Of a stretch of 64,000 nucleotides of DNA, positions 26,848 to 35,835 are shown in pieces; position 1 is the stretch's first letter, and every line of letters starts with the position of its first letter. Below the pieces are notes generated by a model that saw only the letters and a list, made by a program, of their open reading frames with translations, made no database searches and was not told where the DNA came from. The position numbers were made by a program, and so were the translations under genes. Source of the stretch: Nonomuraea antri (GTDB lineage: Bacteria; Actinomycetota; Actinomycetes; Streptosporangiales; Streptosporangiaceae); the NCBI RefSeq assembly GCF_013283785.1, contig NZ_JABCPZ010000001.1, positions 93,893-157,892 of the forward strand. The letters run 5' to 3'.

Positions 26848-26980
26848 GGCCACCAATCACGTTATATCTCAAGTGGGCTTGACCGGGAATTGACCCAACA
26901 CTTCCCTTCACCGCTCTAATCCTCATTAAACCGTTACTAGGGTGACTTGGATGGGCGCACCTAGGGGGGTTTGACCAGGG

Positions 26981-28354
26981 ATGATACGGAGAGAACGGGG
27001 TTTCGGACTAGGCGCCGGAGTGGCACTGACACTGGCGTCGGCACTGTTGTGGGGCGTGGCGCACCTGGCTACGGACCGGCGCAGGACGGGCCTGACGCTC
27101 ATGGCGGCCTACGTCCTGATGCTCGCCTTCGTGCTCACCGTGTTCACCGCGTTCAGCGCCAAGTTCCTGTCGCTGGCCGTCCAGCCGGCCTGGCTGGGCT
27201 TCCTCACCGGCGCGCTGGCCGTGATCGCGCTGAGCTGGGCCGGGGTGATCGTCTGGTCGTTCCTGCTGGTGCGTCCCGACGCCGGGCATCGGGTCGGCCG
27301 GGCGCTGACCACCGCGGTGGCCGTGGCCCTGTGCGCGCTCGTCCTGGCCCCTGCCGTGTACGCGGCCAGGTTCGCCTACGTCTCGCGTGACGTGGTGAAC
27401 AGCCTGTTCTCCACCAACACCGCCCCCGTCGTGGCCCAGGACCCGTGGAACGGCGCCGAGCGGGTCAACGTCCTGCTGATCGGCGCCGACGCCGCGCCGA
27501 ACCGGCCCGGCGTGCGTACCGACAGCATGACCGTGGCCAGCGTGAACACCCGCACCGGCGCGACCACGCTGTTCGGCCTGCCGCGCAACCTGCAGCACGT
27601 GCGGTTCCCGCACGGCCCGGCCAGGCAGCGCTTCCCCTACGGCTTCACCGGCGCGGGCCCGGACACCCCCGGCCTGCTCAACGAGGTCTTCCAGTACGCC
27701 GAGGACCACCCGGAGATGGCGCCGGGGGCCGGGCGGGGCGAACGCGGCCCGGCGCTGCTCAAGAGCACGATCAGCGACATACTCGGCATCCCGGTGAGCT
27801 ACTACGTCATGGTGGACATGAAGGGCTTCGCGGAGATCGTCGACGCGATGGGCGGCGTCCGGATGACCATCAAGCAGCCGATCGTCTACGGCAGGCATCG
27901 CGAGGGCCTGCTGCCCGCGGGCACCCGCAGGCTCTCCGGCCAGGAGGCGCTCTGGTTCGGCCGCTCGCGTACCGACAGCGACGACTACGTCCGCATGGGA
28001 CGCCAGAAGTGCCTGCTCAACGCCGTCGCCAAGCAGGCCGACCCGGTGACCGTGCTCAACAGCTTCGAGAAGCTGGCCACCGCCACCAAGCGGGCCATCT
28101 CCACCGATCTGCCGCAGAACCTGCTGCCGGCCATGATCGATCTGGCGCAGCAGGTGAAGGAGCACCGGATCAAGAGTCTCAACTTCGTCCCGCCGCTGAT
28201 CAGCACCGTCAACCCGGACTGGCACCTGATCAGGTCGAAGGTCCGGGACTCGCTGGCCGAGCGCACCACCGGCAAGATCGCCACGGCGCACTCCGCGCCG
28301 TCGCCCGCGCCGGCCGGCGAGGCCCCGGTCCCGCTGGACGCCGCCTGCGGCTGA
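26981..28354 (+). CDS. LytR-CpsA-Psr (LCP) family protein with multi-helix N-terminus
   Basis: 457 residues. Unlike the LCP protein at 1151, this one begins with four hydrophobic helices (about 10-30, 38-58, 68-92, 107-130), then the extracellular LCP domain (about 160-380: VNVLLIGADAA, RTDSMTVASVN, LFGLPRNLQHV, MGGVRMTI) and no LytR_C domain. Ends in a Pro/Ala-rich tail with a final Cys. It is likely a glycopolymer-peptidoglycan ligase; the extra helices may bind the lipid carrier or a partner. AGGGGGG lies 12 bases before the ATG. Confidence 0.9.
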   Translation: MIRRERGFGLGAGVALTLASALLWGVAHLATDRRRTGLTLMAAYVLMLAFVLTVFTAFSAKFLSLAVQPAWLGFLTGALAVIALSWAGVIVWSFLLVRPDAGHRVGRALTTAVAVALCALVLAPAVYAARFAYVSRDVVNSLFSTNTAPVVAQDPWNGAERVNVLLIGADAAPNRPGVRTDSMTVASVNTRTGATTLFGLPRNLQHVRFPHGPARQRFPYGFTGAGPDTPGLLNEVFQYAEDHPEMAPGAGRGERGPALLKSTISDILGIPVSYYVMVDMKGFAEIVDAMGGVRMTIKQPIVYGRHREGLLPAGTRRLSGQEALWFGRSRTDSDDYVRMGRQKCLLNAVAKQADPVTVLNSFEKLATATKRAISTDLPQNLLPAMIDLAQQVKEHRIKSLNFVPPLISTVNPDWHLIRSKVRDSLAERTTGKIATAHSAPSPAPAGEAPVPLDAACG

Positions 28355-28425
28355 ACCGCCGCCTTGACGCCGAGACGGCTTCGCCGTTAAATACTGCTAT
28401 AGGCGACTTGTTAAGTAGGAAATAG

Positions 28426-28821
28426 ATGCGGGTCTCGGCACGCACCGACTACGCCCTGCGGGCGGTGACAGAACTGGCCGCCGCCCCGCCGGGCCCCGTG
28501 CCCGCGGAACGGATCGCGCTGGCGCAGAACATCCCGCGCAGGTTCCTGGACAACATCCTGCTGCAGCTCAGACGGGCCGGCCTCATCCACAGCCTGCGCG
28601 GCCCCGAAGGCGGCTACTGGCTGGCCCGCCCGGCCACCGACATCACCCTCGCCGACGTCATCGCGGTCACCGAGGGCGCGCCGGAATACCGGGAACACGG
28701 CGGCTACCCGGGTGTGGCCAGGCCGCTCGCGGCCGTGTGGAGCATGTTGCGCGAGCACGAGGAGCGGCTGCTCGCCGAGATCACCTTCGCTCAGATCGTC
28801 TCGTCCAGGTTCTCCGCGTAG
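28426..28821 (+). CDS. Rrf2-family regulator without cysteines
   Basis: 131 residues. Rrf2 winged helix: MRVSARTDYALRAVTELA, then IPRRFLDNILLQLRRAGLIHSLRG split across the recognition helix, and PEGGYWLARP. The three conserved cysteines that carry an iron-sulfur cluster in IscR/NsrR are absent (there is no Cys at all), so it does not sense through a cluster held by Cys. AGGA precedes the ATG. It stands alone; the last 31 bp overlap the TPR gene. Confidence 0.9.
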   Translation: MRVSARTDYALRAVTELAAAPPGPVPAERIALAQNIPRRFLDNILLQLRRAGLIHSLRGPEGGYWLARPATDITLADVIAVTEGAPEYREHGGYPGVARPLAAVWSMLREHEERLLAEITFAQIVSSRFSA

Positions 28822-29264
28822 TACTCGACCGCCCGCCGGTACCTGCCCACCTGATCCGACTGCGCCACCACGGTGAGCAACGTGGAGACGGCCGCACGCG
28901 CGCGGCCCGCGTTGTACAACGCCATCGCCATGAACGTGCGCAGCCCGGGATCATCGGGGAACTCGGCCAGCCCCCGCTCAAACGTGGCCAGCGACTCGTC
29001 GACCCGTCCCAGCACCCGGTACGTGCTGCCCAGCCCGGTGAACGCGCCCAGCCTGTCGCTCAACCCCGGCCCGGCCAGCGCCTTCTCGTAGTAGGGCACC
29101 GCCTCCGACTCCAGTCCGAGCACGTCGTGCACCCAGGCCGTCTGGTAGGCCACCTCGACGTCGTCCGGGTGCCGCCCGGACAACTCCAGCAGCAGGTCAC
29201 GGGCCTCCTCGTGCCTGCCGTCTTCGCGCCACCGCACCGCACGCGCCAATTCCTCATCTCTCAT
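28791..29264 (-). CDS. Tetratricopeptide repeat protein (TPR_5 type)
   Basis: 157 residues made of about four TPR hairpins (for example LARAVRWREDGRHEEARDLL, VAYQTAWVHDVLGLESEAV, AFTGLGSTYRVLGRVDESLA, FMAMALYNAGRARAAVSTLL). Such single-domain proteins are adaptors; no enzyme motif is present. It is divergent from the CooC/MinD-like ATPase gene. No ribosome binding site, and CACACT six bases before the ATG suggests a leaderless mRNA. Confidence 0.85.
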   Translation of the reverse strand: MRDEELARAVRWREDGRHEEARDLLLELSGRHPDDVEVAYQTAWVHDVLGLESEAVPYYEKALAGPGLSDRLGAFTGLGSTYRVLGRVDESLATFERGLAEFPDDPGLRTFMAMALYNAGRARAAVSTLLTVVAQSDQVGRYRRAVEYYAENLDETI

Positions 29265-29298
29265 GCACGCAGTGTGGCATGATGGTCACGTCCGAAAA

Positions 29299-29313
29299 CG
29301 GAAACGATTTTCA
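29299..29313. promoter_or_regulatory. Fur/Zur-like box
   Basis: CGGAAACGATTTTCA matches 9 of 12 fixed positions of the Fur-family 7-1-7 pattern TGAnAATnATTnTCA, with a perfect right half. It sits 19 bp upstream of the GTG start of the ATPase gene. Confidence 0.4.
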
Positions 29314-29332
29314 TACCCATGGGGGTGGGCCC

Positions 29333-30262
29333 GTGAGAGTGGCGTTCGTCGGAAAGGGCGGCAGCGGCAAGACCACGATGTCGGCGCTGTTCGCGAGATA
29401 CGCGGCCGGACAGGGCGGCCCCGTGGTCGTCATGGACGCCGACATCAACCAGCACCTGGCCCTGGTGCTCGGCCTGCATGAGCAGCCCGAGCCGCTGGGC
29501 GCCCACCTGACCGAGATCAAGGACCACCTGCGCGGCGACAACCCGCGCATCCCGTCGGCCGAGGCCATGGTCAAGACCACGCCGCCGGGGCGCGGCTCGC
29601 GGCTGCTGAGCTTCGCCGACCTGGCCGGCCTCGAATACGCGGTCACCACGCCGCAGGGCATGCGGCTGATGGCCTCGGGCCCGTTCACCGAGGACGACCT
29701 GGGTGTGGCCTGCTACCACTCCAAGGTCGGCGCGGTGGAACTGCTGCTCAACCACCTGATCGACGGCCCGGGCGAGTACGTGGTGGTCGACATGACCGCC
29801 GGCGCCGACTCCTTCGCCTCCGGCCTGTTCACCCGCTTCGACCTGACGTTCCTCGTCGCCGAGCCCACCAGGCAGGGCGTGGGCGTCTACCGGCAGTACC
29901 GCGACTACGCGGCCAAGTACGACGTGGCGCTCGCCGTGATCGGCAACAAGGTCCACGGCCCGTCCGACGTCGAGTTCCTGCGCGAGCACGTCGGCGACGA
30001 CCTGCTGACCTGGATGGAGCACTCGCCGTCGGTGCGCGCCATGGAGCAGGGCCGCCCCTTCACCATGGACGACCTGGAGCCGGTCAACACCGACGCGCTG
30101 GCCGTGCTGATGAAGACCCTCGACCAGCGGGAGAAGGACTGGGCCAGGTTCGGCCGCCAGACCGAGGAGTTCCACCTGCGCAACGCCCGCGCGTGGGGCA
30201 ACGCCCGAACCGGTTTCGACCTTGCCGACCAGATAGACCCCGAGTTCGTCTACGGGCCCTGA
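29333..30262 (+). CDS. CooC/MinD-like P-loop ATPase
   Basis: 309 residues from the GTG at 29333 (GGGGGTGGG upstream); an ATG 54 bp earlier is in frame but would put the Fur-like box inside the gene. Deviant Walker A GKGGSGKTT with the signature Lys8 and Lys13, switch I DADINQHL, and a VVDMTAG switch II, as in the NifH/CooC/MinD class whose dimers couple ATP hydrolysis to metal-cofactor loading or positioning. CooC inserts nickel into CO dehydrogenase; no such enzyme is nearby. The Fur/Zur-like box hints at a metal-related role. SCO5389-like gene follows 78 bp later. Confidence 0.82.
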   Translation: MRVAFVGKGGSGKTTMSALFARYAAGQGGPVVVMDADINQHLALVLGLHEQPEPLGAHLTEIKDHLRGDNPRIPSAEAMVKTTPPGRGSRLLSFADLAGLEYAVTTPQGMRLMASGPFTEDDLGVACYHSKVGAVELLLNHLIDGPGEYVVVDMTAGADSFASGLFTRFDLTFLVAEPTRQGVGVYRQYRDYAAKYDVALAVIGNKVHGPSDVEFLREHVGDDLLTWMEHSPSVRAMEQGRPFTMDDLEPVNTDALAVLMKTLDQREKDWARFGRQTEEFHLRNARAWGNARTGFDLADQIDPEFVYGP

Positions 30263-30340
30263 CTGTCGCCCTCCAGTCATCTGGAGCGTTCACCCGAGCC
30301 CACCTAGCGTCAACATCGATGCCCTTCGAGAGGAGACAGC

Positions 30341-30727
30341 ATGTCGCTGACCGTTCCGAACGATCTGCTCGACCAGGCCAGAGCCGGAGACGTGGACGAC
30401 GCCGCCTTCGTGGCGTGCGTGCGCGACTCCCTGCCCTACGCGTGGTCGGTGATCAGCGAGCTGGTCGAGCAGCGTGAGGAGACCGGAGCCGAGTTCGCCG
30501 ACAACCAGGTGCCGCCGCCATCGGAGGAGGCCCGCGGGCAGCTGCTGCGCTGCCTGGCCAGCGACTCGATGCGCGGCGCACTGGAGCGCCACTTCGGGGT
30601 ACGGCTGGCCTTCCAGAACTGCCACCGGGTCGCGGTCTTCGACCCGTCGGCTGACAAGGCCCTGAGCGAGTTCGTCACGCCGAGAGCACAGATTCTCAAC
30701 CAGAAGCCGGAGCTGGTCGACTGCTAG
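30341..30727 (+). CDS. SCO5389-like conserved actinobacterial protein
   Basis: 128 residues, cytoplasmic, function unknown. The blocks FVACVRDSLPYAW, EFADNQVPPP, RGALERHFGVRLAFQNCHR and the ending LVDC are, as far as I recall, those of the SCO5389 family found throughout actinomycetes. GAGGAGA lies six to eight bases before the ATG. Upstream is the inverted repeat CTCCAG/CTGGAG (30271-30286). The stop overlaps the convergent LLM gene stop by 3 bp. Confidence 0.8.
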   Translation: MSLTVPNDLLDQARAGDVDDAAFVACVRDSLPYAWSVISELVEQREETGAEFADNQVPPPSEEARGQLLRCLASDSMRGALERHFGVRLAFQNCHRVAVFDPSADKALSEFVTPRAQILNQKPELVDC

Positions 30728-31758
30728 GGCGCGCCGTGGTGGGCCGCCGTCCTTCCCGGCCCACCACGCCGCACCGGCGCGCGGAGCAGGGGCAGCACCT
30801 CGGCGCCGAACCGCCGCACGTTCTCGGCCACCAGCCGCGGCTCGCCGACGCCTTCCACCATGAGCAGGAAATGCTCGATCCCGGTATTCTCCGCCGACCG
30901 CTGAATGACCTCGGCACAATGCGCGGGGGAGCCCACGGGATGGATCCGCGAGAGAAAGTCCACGTATGCCGGGATGTCGCGGGAAGGCCGCGGGCGTGAA
31001 TCCACCGGCACGTATCCGGCCAGCCCGGGGCCCAGCCAGCGCGGCATCGCCTGCTTGAGCTCGCGCACCGCCTGCCCGGTCGAGTCGGCCACGTGCCCGA
31101 CCAGCGCCGCCACGTGCCCGGGCGCGCCGCCGCCGCTCTCTTGCGCATATTGTGCGACCAGCGCGGCCTTGTCCGCGTCGCCGACGTGCATCCCGAGCAG
31201 CATCGGCAACCCCCGCTCGGCCGCCAGCCGCACGGTCGGCTCCGACGTGCACGCCACCACCGGACGCAGCCGCGCCCCCGGCACCACCTCGACCTCGCGG
31301 AAGCCGAAGAACTCGCCGTCGGCCGAGACCCGGCCCCCGGACAGGGCCCTGAGCAGCACGTCCAGCGATTCGGCGAAGCCCCGCTCGAACCGCTCCAGCC
31401 CGGTGCCGAACACCTCCAGGTCCACCCACGGCCCGCCCCTGCCCACGCCCAGCGTGAACCGGCCGCCCGACAGGTGGTGCACCATCGCCGCCTGCTCGGC
31501 CAGCGCCACCGGATGCTGCGTGGACAACACGCTCACCGCCGTGCCGAGCCCGATCCGGCTCGTGCGCCCGGCGGCCGCCGCCGCCAGCGTGGTCGCCGAC
31601 GGGCACACGCCGTACGACATGAAGTGGTGCTCGGCGATCCACGCGTCGTCGAACCCGGCCGCCTCGGCCGCCACGATCAGCTCGACCGCGTCGGCCAGCA
31701 CGCGCCCCGCATCCTGGCCGGGAAACTGCGCCACGATCAGAAAGATGCCTATGCGCAC
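30724..31758 (-). CDS. LLM-class flavin/F420-dependent oxidoreductase
   Basis: 344 residues, luciferase-like TIM barrel (MRIGIFLIVAQFPGQ, DDAWIAEHHF, RIGLGTAVSVLSTQHPVALAE split across strands, RFTLGVGRGG). The family uses FMN or F420; the EHHF motif fits the bacterial luciferase-like group (FMN). GTG start with GGAGAG almost touching it, an unusually tight spacing, which suggests coupling to rnhB ending 9 bp upstream. Substrate unknown. Confidence 0.9.
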   Translation of the reverse strand: MRIGIFLIVAQFPGQDAGRVLADAVELIVAAEAAGFDDAWIAEHHFMSYGVCPSATTLAAAAAGRTSRIGLGTAVSVLSTQHPVALAEQAAMVHHLSGGRFTLGVGRGGPWVDLEVFGTGLERFERGFAESLDVLLRALSGGRVSADGEFFGFREVEVVPGARLRPVVACTSEPTVRLAAERGLPMLLGMHVGDADKAALVAQYAQESGGGAPGHVAALVGHVADSTGQAVRELKQAMPRWLGPGLAGYVPVDSRPRPSRDIPAYVDFLSRIHPVGSPAHCAEVIQRSAENTGIEHFLLMVEGVGEPRLVAENVRRFGAEVLPLLRAPVRRGGPGRTAAHHGAP

Positions 31759-31767
31759 CTCTCCGAT

Positions 31768-32439
31768 TTAACCAAAGAGACTGGCCTGTCCTTCGCCCGC
31801 GAGCGGATTGCGATGGTGCTTCAGATGCCGCCAGCTCGGCAGGTCGTCCAGGTACGACCAGGAGAGCCGGTGGTGCGGCGTCGGGCCTGATCTGGCCAGT
31901 TCCTCCTGGTGCGCCGGCGACGGGTAACCGGCGTTGTCCGCGAACCCGTACTCCTCGTGGCCGAGCGTGGCCATGTACGCGTCGCGCCGCACCTTGGCCA
32001 GCACGGACGCCGCCGCCACCGAGATGCTGGCCGCGTCCCCCTTGATCTCCAGCCGTACCGGCCAGGGCGCGCCGATGTAGTCGTGCTTGCCGTCGAGAAT
32101 CACCGCGTCCGGCCTGACCGGCAGCGACTCCAGGGCCCTGCGGGCGGCTCTGCGCAGCGCCTGCGTCATACCGAGGTCGTCGATCTCGGTGTGGGTGGCC
32201 TCGCCGTACCCGATGCCGGTGGCCCACCCGGCCAGTTCTGCGGCCAGCGAGGTCCGCTTGGCCGGGGAGAGCTGCTTGGAGTCCGTCAGCCCGGCCGGCG
32301 GCTCCGACAGGTCGCACACGACGGCGCAGACGGTGGCAGGACCCGCCCACGCGCCCCGGCCCACCTCGTCGATGCCGGCCACGACCCGGGTGCTCGGCTG
32401 GGCCAGCAGGAGGCGCTCGATGTCGTAGGTGGGAGCCAT
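31768..32439 (-). CDS. rnhB: Ribonuclease HII
   Basis: 223 residues from the ATG at 32439 (an earlier in-frame codon is less likely). It cleaves RNA in RNA-DNA hybrids, including single ribonucleotides in DNA. Motifs: [15 protein letters not shown] with the Asp-Glu pair and Gly-Arg-Gly of type 2 RNases [24 protein letters not shown] with the third acidic residue, and [20 protein letters not shown]. It lies 10 bp after the LysR gene and 9 bp before the LLM gene, so the three form one operon. Confidence 0.95.
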   Translation of the reverse strand: MAPTYDIERLLLAQPSTRVVAGIDEVGRGAWAGPATVCAVVCDLSEPPAGLTDSKQLSPAKRTSLAAELAGWATGIGYGEATHTEIDDLGMTQALRRAARRALESLPVRPDAVILDGKHDYIGAPWPVRLEIKGDAASISVAAASVLAKVRRDAYMATLGHEEYGFADNAGYPSPAHQEELARSGPTPHHRLSWSYLDDLPSWRHLKHHRNPLAGEGQASLFG

Positions 32440-32449
32440 GGAGCAGACG

Positions 32450-33424
32450 TTAGCGCTCCCCAAGGCCCGCCGAGTCCGAGTCCGAGACCGATCGCTCGGC
32501 GACGCGGACCGGGTCCAGGTCGGCGGCGAGGTAGCGGGCGGCCACGTGGATGGCCCGCAGCGTCACCGACACCGACGGCCGGTGCACGCTGGAGCCGCGC
32601 GCCACCGCGTGCACCTCACGGCCGCCCGGGTTGCCGGGGAACTGCCGCACCGCGATCCCGCGCACCCCGGCGGCCAGCGCCAGCGCGGGCACGGCGGCGA
32701 TGCCGATGCCCTTGGCCACCAGCGACAGGATCGTGCCCAGCCCCTCGAACTCCCACGGCGTGGGCTTGGTGCCGCCGACGTCGACGAACAGCCGGTCCAC
32801 GGCCAGGCGCGACGGCTCGCCGTCGGGGGTCGCCATCCACGGCTCGTCACGCAGTTCGCGCAGGTCGATCGGCACGTCGGGGTCGGCGAGCCGGTGTTTG
32901 CGCGGCACCACCAGCACCAGCGGGTCCTGCAGCAGCGGGTAGACGCGCAGGCTCTCGCTGTCGCGCACCCGGCCGTACCAGTCATCCACGAGGGCGATGT
33001 CCACCTCGCCCGACTGCACTTCCCGCATTCCCCGTCCTGACCTGCTCTGACCCAGCCGGAGCGTCAGCTCGGTGTGGCGGCGCAGCGAACGGGCCAGCGC
33101 CGGCGCGAATGCGACGGCCGCTGTGGGGAAGGCGGTAAGGACGATACGCCCAGACGGGGTGCCTTTGTGGGCGGAGAGGTCCGATTCTGCTTCCTCGACC
33201 ATCGACAGGATGCGTTCCGCGTGCGCGACGAGCCGGCGACCGGCGTCGGTGAGCTCGGCGCTGCGTGCCGTCCTGTCGATCAGGGCGGTGCCGGTCTCGC
33301 GTTCGAGCGCCACGAGTTGCTGCGAGACGGCCGACGGGCTGTAGCCCAAAGACTCGGCCGCCGCGGCGATGCTGCCGCGCCGAGCGAACTCGCAGATCAG
33401 TGCCAACCGCCGCAATTCGAGCAT
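32450..33424 (-). CDS. LysR-family transcriptional regulator
   Basis: 324 residues. LysR winged helix at about 1-65 ([39 protein letters not shown]) and an effector-binding domain with [22 protein letters not shown] with AAGGAA upstream. It is divergent from an aminotransferase gene, the likely target, and is the first gene of the operon containing rnhB and an LLM oxidoreductase. Confidence 0.92.
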   Translation of the reverse strand: MLELRRLALICEFARRGSIAAAAESLGYSPSAVSQQLVALERETGTALIDRTARSAELTDAGRRLVAHAERILSMVEEAESDLSAHKGTPSGRIVLTAFPTAAVAFAPALARSLRRHTELTLRLGQSRSGRGMREVQSGEVDIALVDDWYGRVRDSESLRVYPLLQDPLVLVVPRKHRLADPDVPIDLRELRDEPWMATPDGEPSRLAVDRLFVDVGGTKPTPWEFEGLGTILSLVAKGIGIAAVPALALAAGVRGIAVRQFPGNPGGREVHAVARGSSVHRPSVSVTLRAIHVAARYLAADLDPVRVAERSVSDSDSAGLGER

Positions 33425-33503
33425 CGGACTTCCTTATGCCTACCCACAAAAAGCCTCGCTTGTGCTGATGCCTTCATACAACCACCCTGGGAACGTGACA
33501 AAC

Positions 33504-34790
33504 ATGACCGTGACCCTTTCCGCCACATTGGCGGCAAACGAGGACATCGAACGAAGACGACGCGCCGGGGAACGAGTGCTGCATCTGGCCTTCGGTGAGG
33601 CTGGGCTGCCCGTCCACCCGGCGCTGCGCGACAAGCTGGCCGCCGCATCAGAACGCAACGGCTACGGGCCGGTCGCGGGGGCGTCCGGGCTTCGGACGGC
33701 GGCGGCGGGCTACTGGACACGACGGGGGCTCATCACCGACCCCGACCTGGTCGTCGCCGGGCCCGGCAGCAAGTCGCTGCTGTACGGCCTGCTGCTGGCG
33801 ATCGGCGGGGACGTCGTCCTGCCCATGCCCAGCTGGGTCAGCTACGCCGCGCAGGCCGAACTGGTCGGATCTCAGCCGATCCTGGTGCCCGCACCGCCAG
33901 GAGAGGGCGGGGTGCCCGACCCCGAGCGGGTGACCGAGGCCGTGCTCGACGCGCGAGCGCGGGGCAGGACCGTACGCAGCGTGCTGGTCACGCTGCCCGA
34001 CAACCCGACGGGCCGGCTGGCCTCGCCGGAGAGCATCCGCCGCCTGGTGGACGTGGCCCGCGAGCTCGACCTGCTGATCATCTCGGACGAGATCTACCGC
34101 GACCTGCTGCACGATCCCGCGCAGCGCTTCATGTCGCCGGCCGACGTCGCGCCCGAGCGCACGATCATCACGACCGGGCTCAGCAAGAGCCTGGCGCTGG
34201 GCGGCTGGCGGATCGGCATCGCCAGGCTGCCCGAGGGCGCCGAGCAACTGCGCGCGCGTCTGCTGGCCACCGCCAGCGAGATCTGGTCGGCGCCCGCCGC
34301 CCCGATCCAGGAGGCCGCGGCCTACGCGCTGACCGACCCGCCGGAGCTGGTCGAGCGCATCGTGCGGAGCCGGAGGCTGCACGGCGTGGTCGCGCGCGCG
34401 GTTCGCGACAGGTTCGTGGAGATCGGCGCGTCGGTGCCGGTCCCGCAGGGAGGCTTCTACCTCTATCCGGATCTGAGCCATCTGCGCCTCGGCGGTTCCG
34501 CCGACATCACCAAGATCCTGCTGGAGGAACACGGCATCGGAGTGCTGCCCGGGCACGCCTTCGGCGACGATCCGGCCGCGGCCCGCGTCCGGGTGGCGGT
34601 GAGCCTGCTCTACGGCGAGAGCACCGAGGACCGGCTGGCCGCTCTGACCAGCCCGGACCCGCTCCACCTGCCCTGGATCGCGGAGAGCCTGGACCATCTG
34701 TCGATGGGGTTGAAGGAGCTGTCGCTGGTGCGGCACGCCAGGCCGCGTGAACAGCGCCCGGCGCTGGTCCCGATCCCGTGTCACGGTTAG
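33504..34790 (+). CDS. PLP-dependent aminotransferase, class I/II
   Basis: 428 residues from the ATG at 33504 (an in-frame ATG at 33468 is the alternative). Fold type I motifs: GYGPVAGASGLRTAAAGYW, VTLPDNPTGRL (Asn contacting PLP), ISDEIYRDLL (Asp and Tyr), and TTGLSKSLALGGWRIG with the Schiff-base lysine. Aspartate/tyrosine-type aminotransferase subgroup. The C-terminal 35 residues are an extension. The substrate is not clear; the divergent LysR protein probably controls it. Confidence 0.9.
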   Translation: MTVTLSATLAANEDIERRRRAGERVLHLAFGEAGLPVHPALRDKLAAASERNGYGPVAGASGLRTAAAGYWTRRGLITDPDLVVAGPGSKSLLYGLLLAIGGDVVLPMPSWVSYAAQAELVGSQPILVPAPPGEGGVPDPERVTEAVLDARARGRTVRSVLVTLPDNPTGRLASPESIRRLVDVARELDLLIISDEIYRDLLHDPAQRFMSPADVAPERTIITTGLSKSLALGGWRIGIARLPEGAEQLRARLLATASEIWSAPAAPIQEAAAYALTDPPELVERIVRSRRLHGVVARAVRDRFVEIGASVPVPQGGFYLYPDLSHLRLGGSADITKILLEEHGIGVLPGHAFGDDPAAARVRVAVSLLYGESTEDRLAALTSPDPLHLPWIAESLDHLSMGLKELSLVRHARPREQRPALVPIPCHG

Positions 34791-34920
34791 GCGAATTTTG
34801 TCCCAAGGGATCACCAAATCGCAGCGCTGACCTGCGGAAACACCGTGCTTTCAGAAAGCTGCAAAAGATGAGTCCCCGTGCGTGGTTTCGTGCACCCTGA
34901 GCAGACCCCATCATGTGCAC

Positions 34921-35565
34921 ATGCCCGCTCTTGTCACCCTGTCCGGGCGCTCCGTGCGCCTGGAACCTCTCAGCCTCGCGGCGATCGATGATCTGGTCGC
35001 CGCGTCGAGTGAAGACCGCTCCACGTATGCCTTCACTCGGGTCCCGGATGGCCGGGACGAGATGGTCTCCTATGTGGAGGCCGCGCTGGCTGAGCAGGCG
35101 GAGGGCCGCACGATGCCCTTCGCCATCCGGTGGCTGAACACCGACCGTATCGTCGGTGCCACCCGTCTCATGCACCTGGAGTACTGGCAGGGCCCCATGC
35201 CCTGGCCGCCGGGTTCACGAAGTGCGGTGGGCGAGGTCCCGTCCGTGGCGGACATCGGTTACACCTGGCTGGGCGCCTGCGCCCAGGGCACGGGTGTGAA
35301 CCGGGAGAGCAAATTCCTCATGCTCTCGCTCGCCTTCGAGACCTGGAACGTCCATCGCATCACCCTCAAGGCAGACGTAAGAAACGTAAGGTCCCGGGCC
35401 GCCATCGAGGCCCTCGGCGCACACTTCGACGGGGTGCGGCGAGCGGAAAGCCGAGGCGCCGACGACACGGTCCGAGATACCGCCTACTACTCGATCCTGA
35501 ACTCCGAATGGCCGGCCGTGCGCGAGCGGCTGGCGATGCGGCTCGGCCTGGTCGAGGCAGCGTAG
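34921..35565 (+). CDS. GNAT N-acetyltransferase, RimJ/RimL type
   Basis: 214 residues from the ATG at 34921. RimL-like profile: SGRSVRLEPLSLAAIDDLV at the start, DIGYTWLGACAQGTGVNRESK carrying the acetyl-CoA loop (Q/R-x-x-G-x-G region reads AQGTGVNRE), and NVHRITLKADVRNVRSRAAIE. Such enzymes acetylate amino groups of proteins or small molecules. CATCAT six bases before the start and the lack of a ribosome binding site suggest a leaderless mRNA. A strong terminator follows at 35581. Confidence 0.87.
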   Translation: MPALVTLSGRSVRLEPLSLAAIDDLVAASSEDRSTYAFTRVPDGRDEMVSYVEAALAEQAEGRTMPFAIRWLNTDRIVGATRLMHLEYWQGPMPWPPGSRSAVGEVPSVADIGYTWLGACAQGTGVNRESKFLMLSLAFETWNVHRITLKADVRNVRSRAAIEALGAHFDGVRRAESRGADDTVRDTAYYSILNSEWPAVRERLAMRLGLVEAA

Positions 35566-35580
35566 GAAACATCCGATGAA

Positions 35581-35619
35581 GGCCCCGCCCGAAATTTCTG
35601 GGCGGGGCCTGTATTTTTT
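35581..35619 (+). terminator. Intrinsic terminator after the GNAT gene
   Basis: Perfect ten-base stem GGCCCCGCCC (35581-35590) and GGGCGGGGCC (35600-35609), nine-base loop, then a T-rich tail (TGTATTTTTT). This is the clearest rho-independent terminator in the window. Confidence 0.93.
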
Positions 35620-35835
35620 CCTGACCTAGCGGCTCTGCATGACACGCCCCCGCGTTTGTTGCGTCATGCCCAGCCGTTCTACCGGGCTTGTGGCCCAGCA
35701 TCGCGGGGCGGGCTCAACACCTGATCAAAGGCCGATCAACGCTTCGGTTAACGAATCGGCCGGCGACTAGGTGGGGGGCAACGTTGGATCTATCATTTGG
35801 TAACAAATCGTTCCATTGCCTTGGAGACAGACGGC

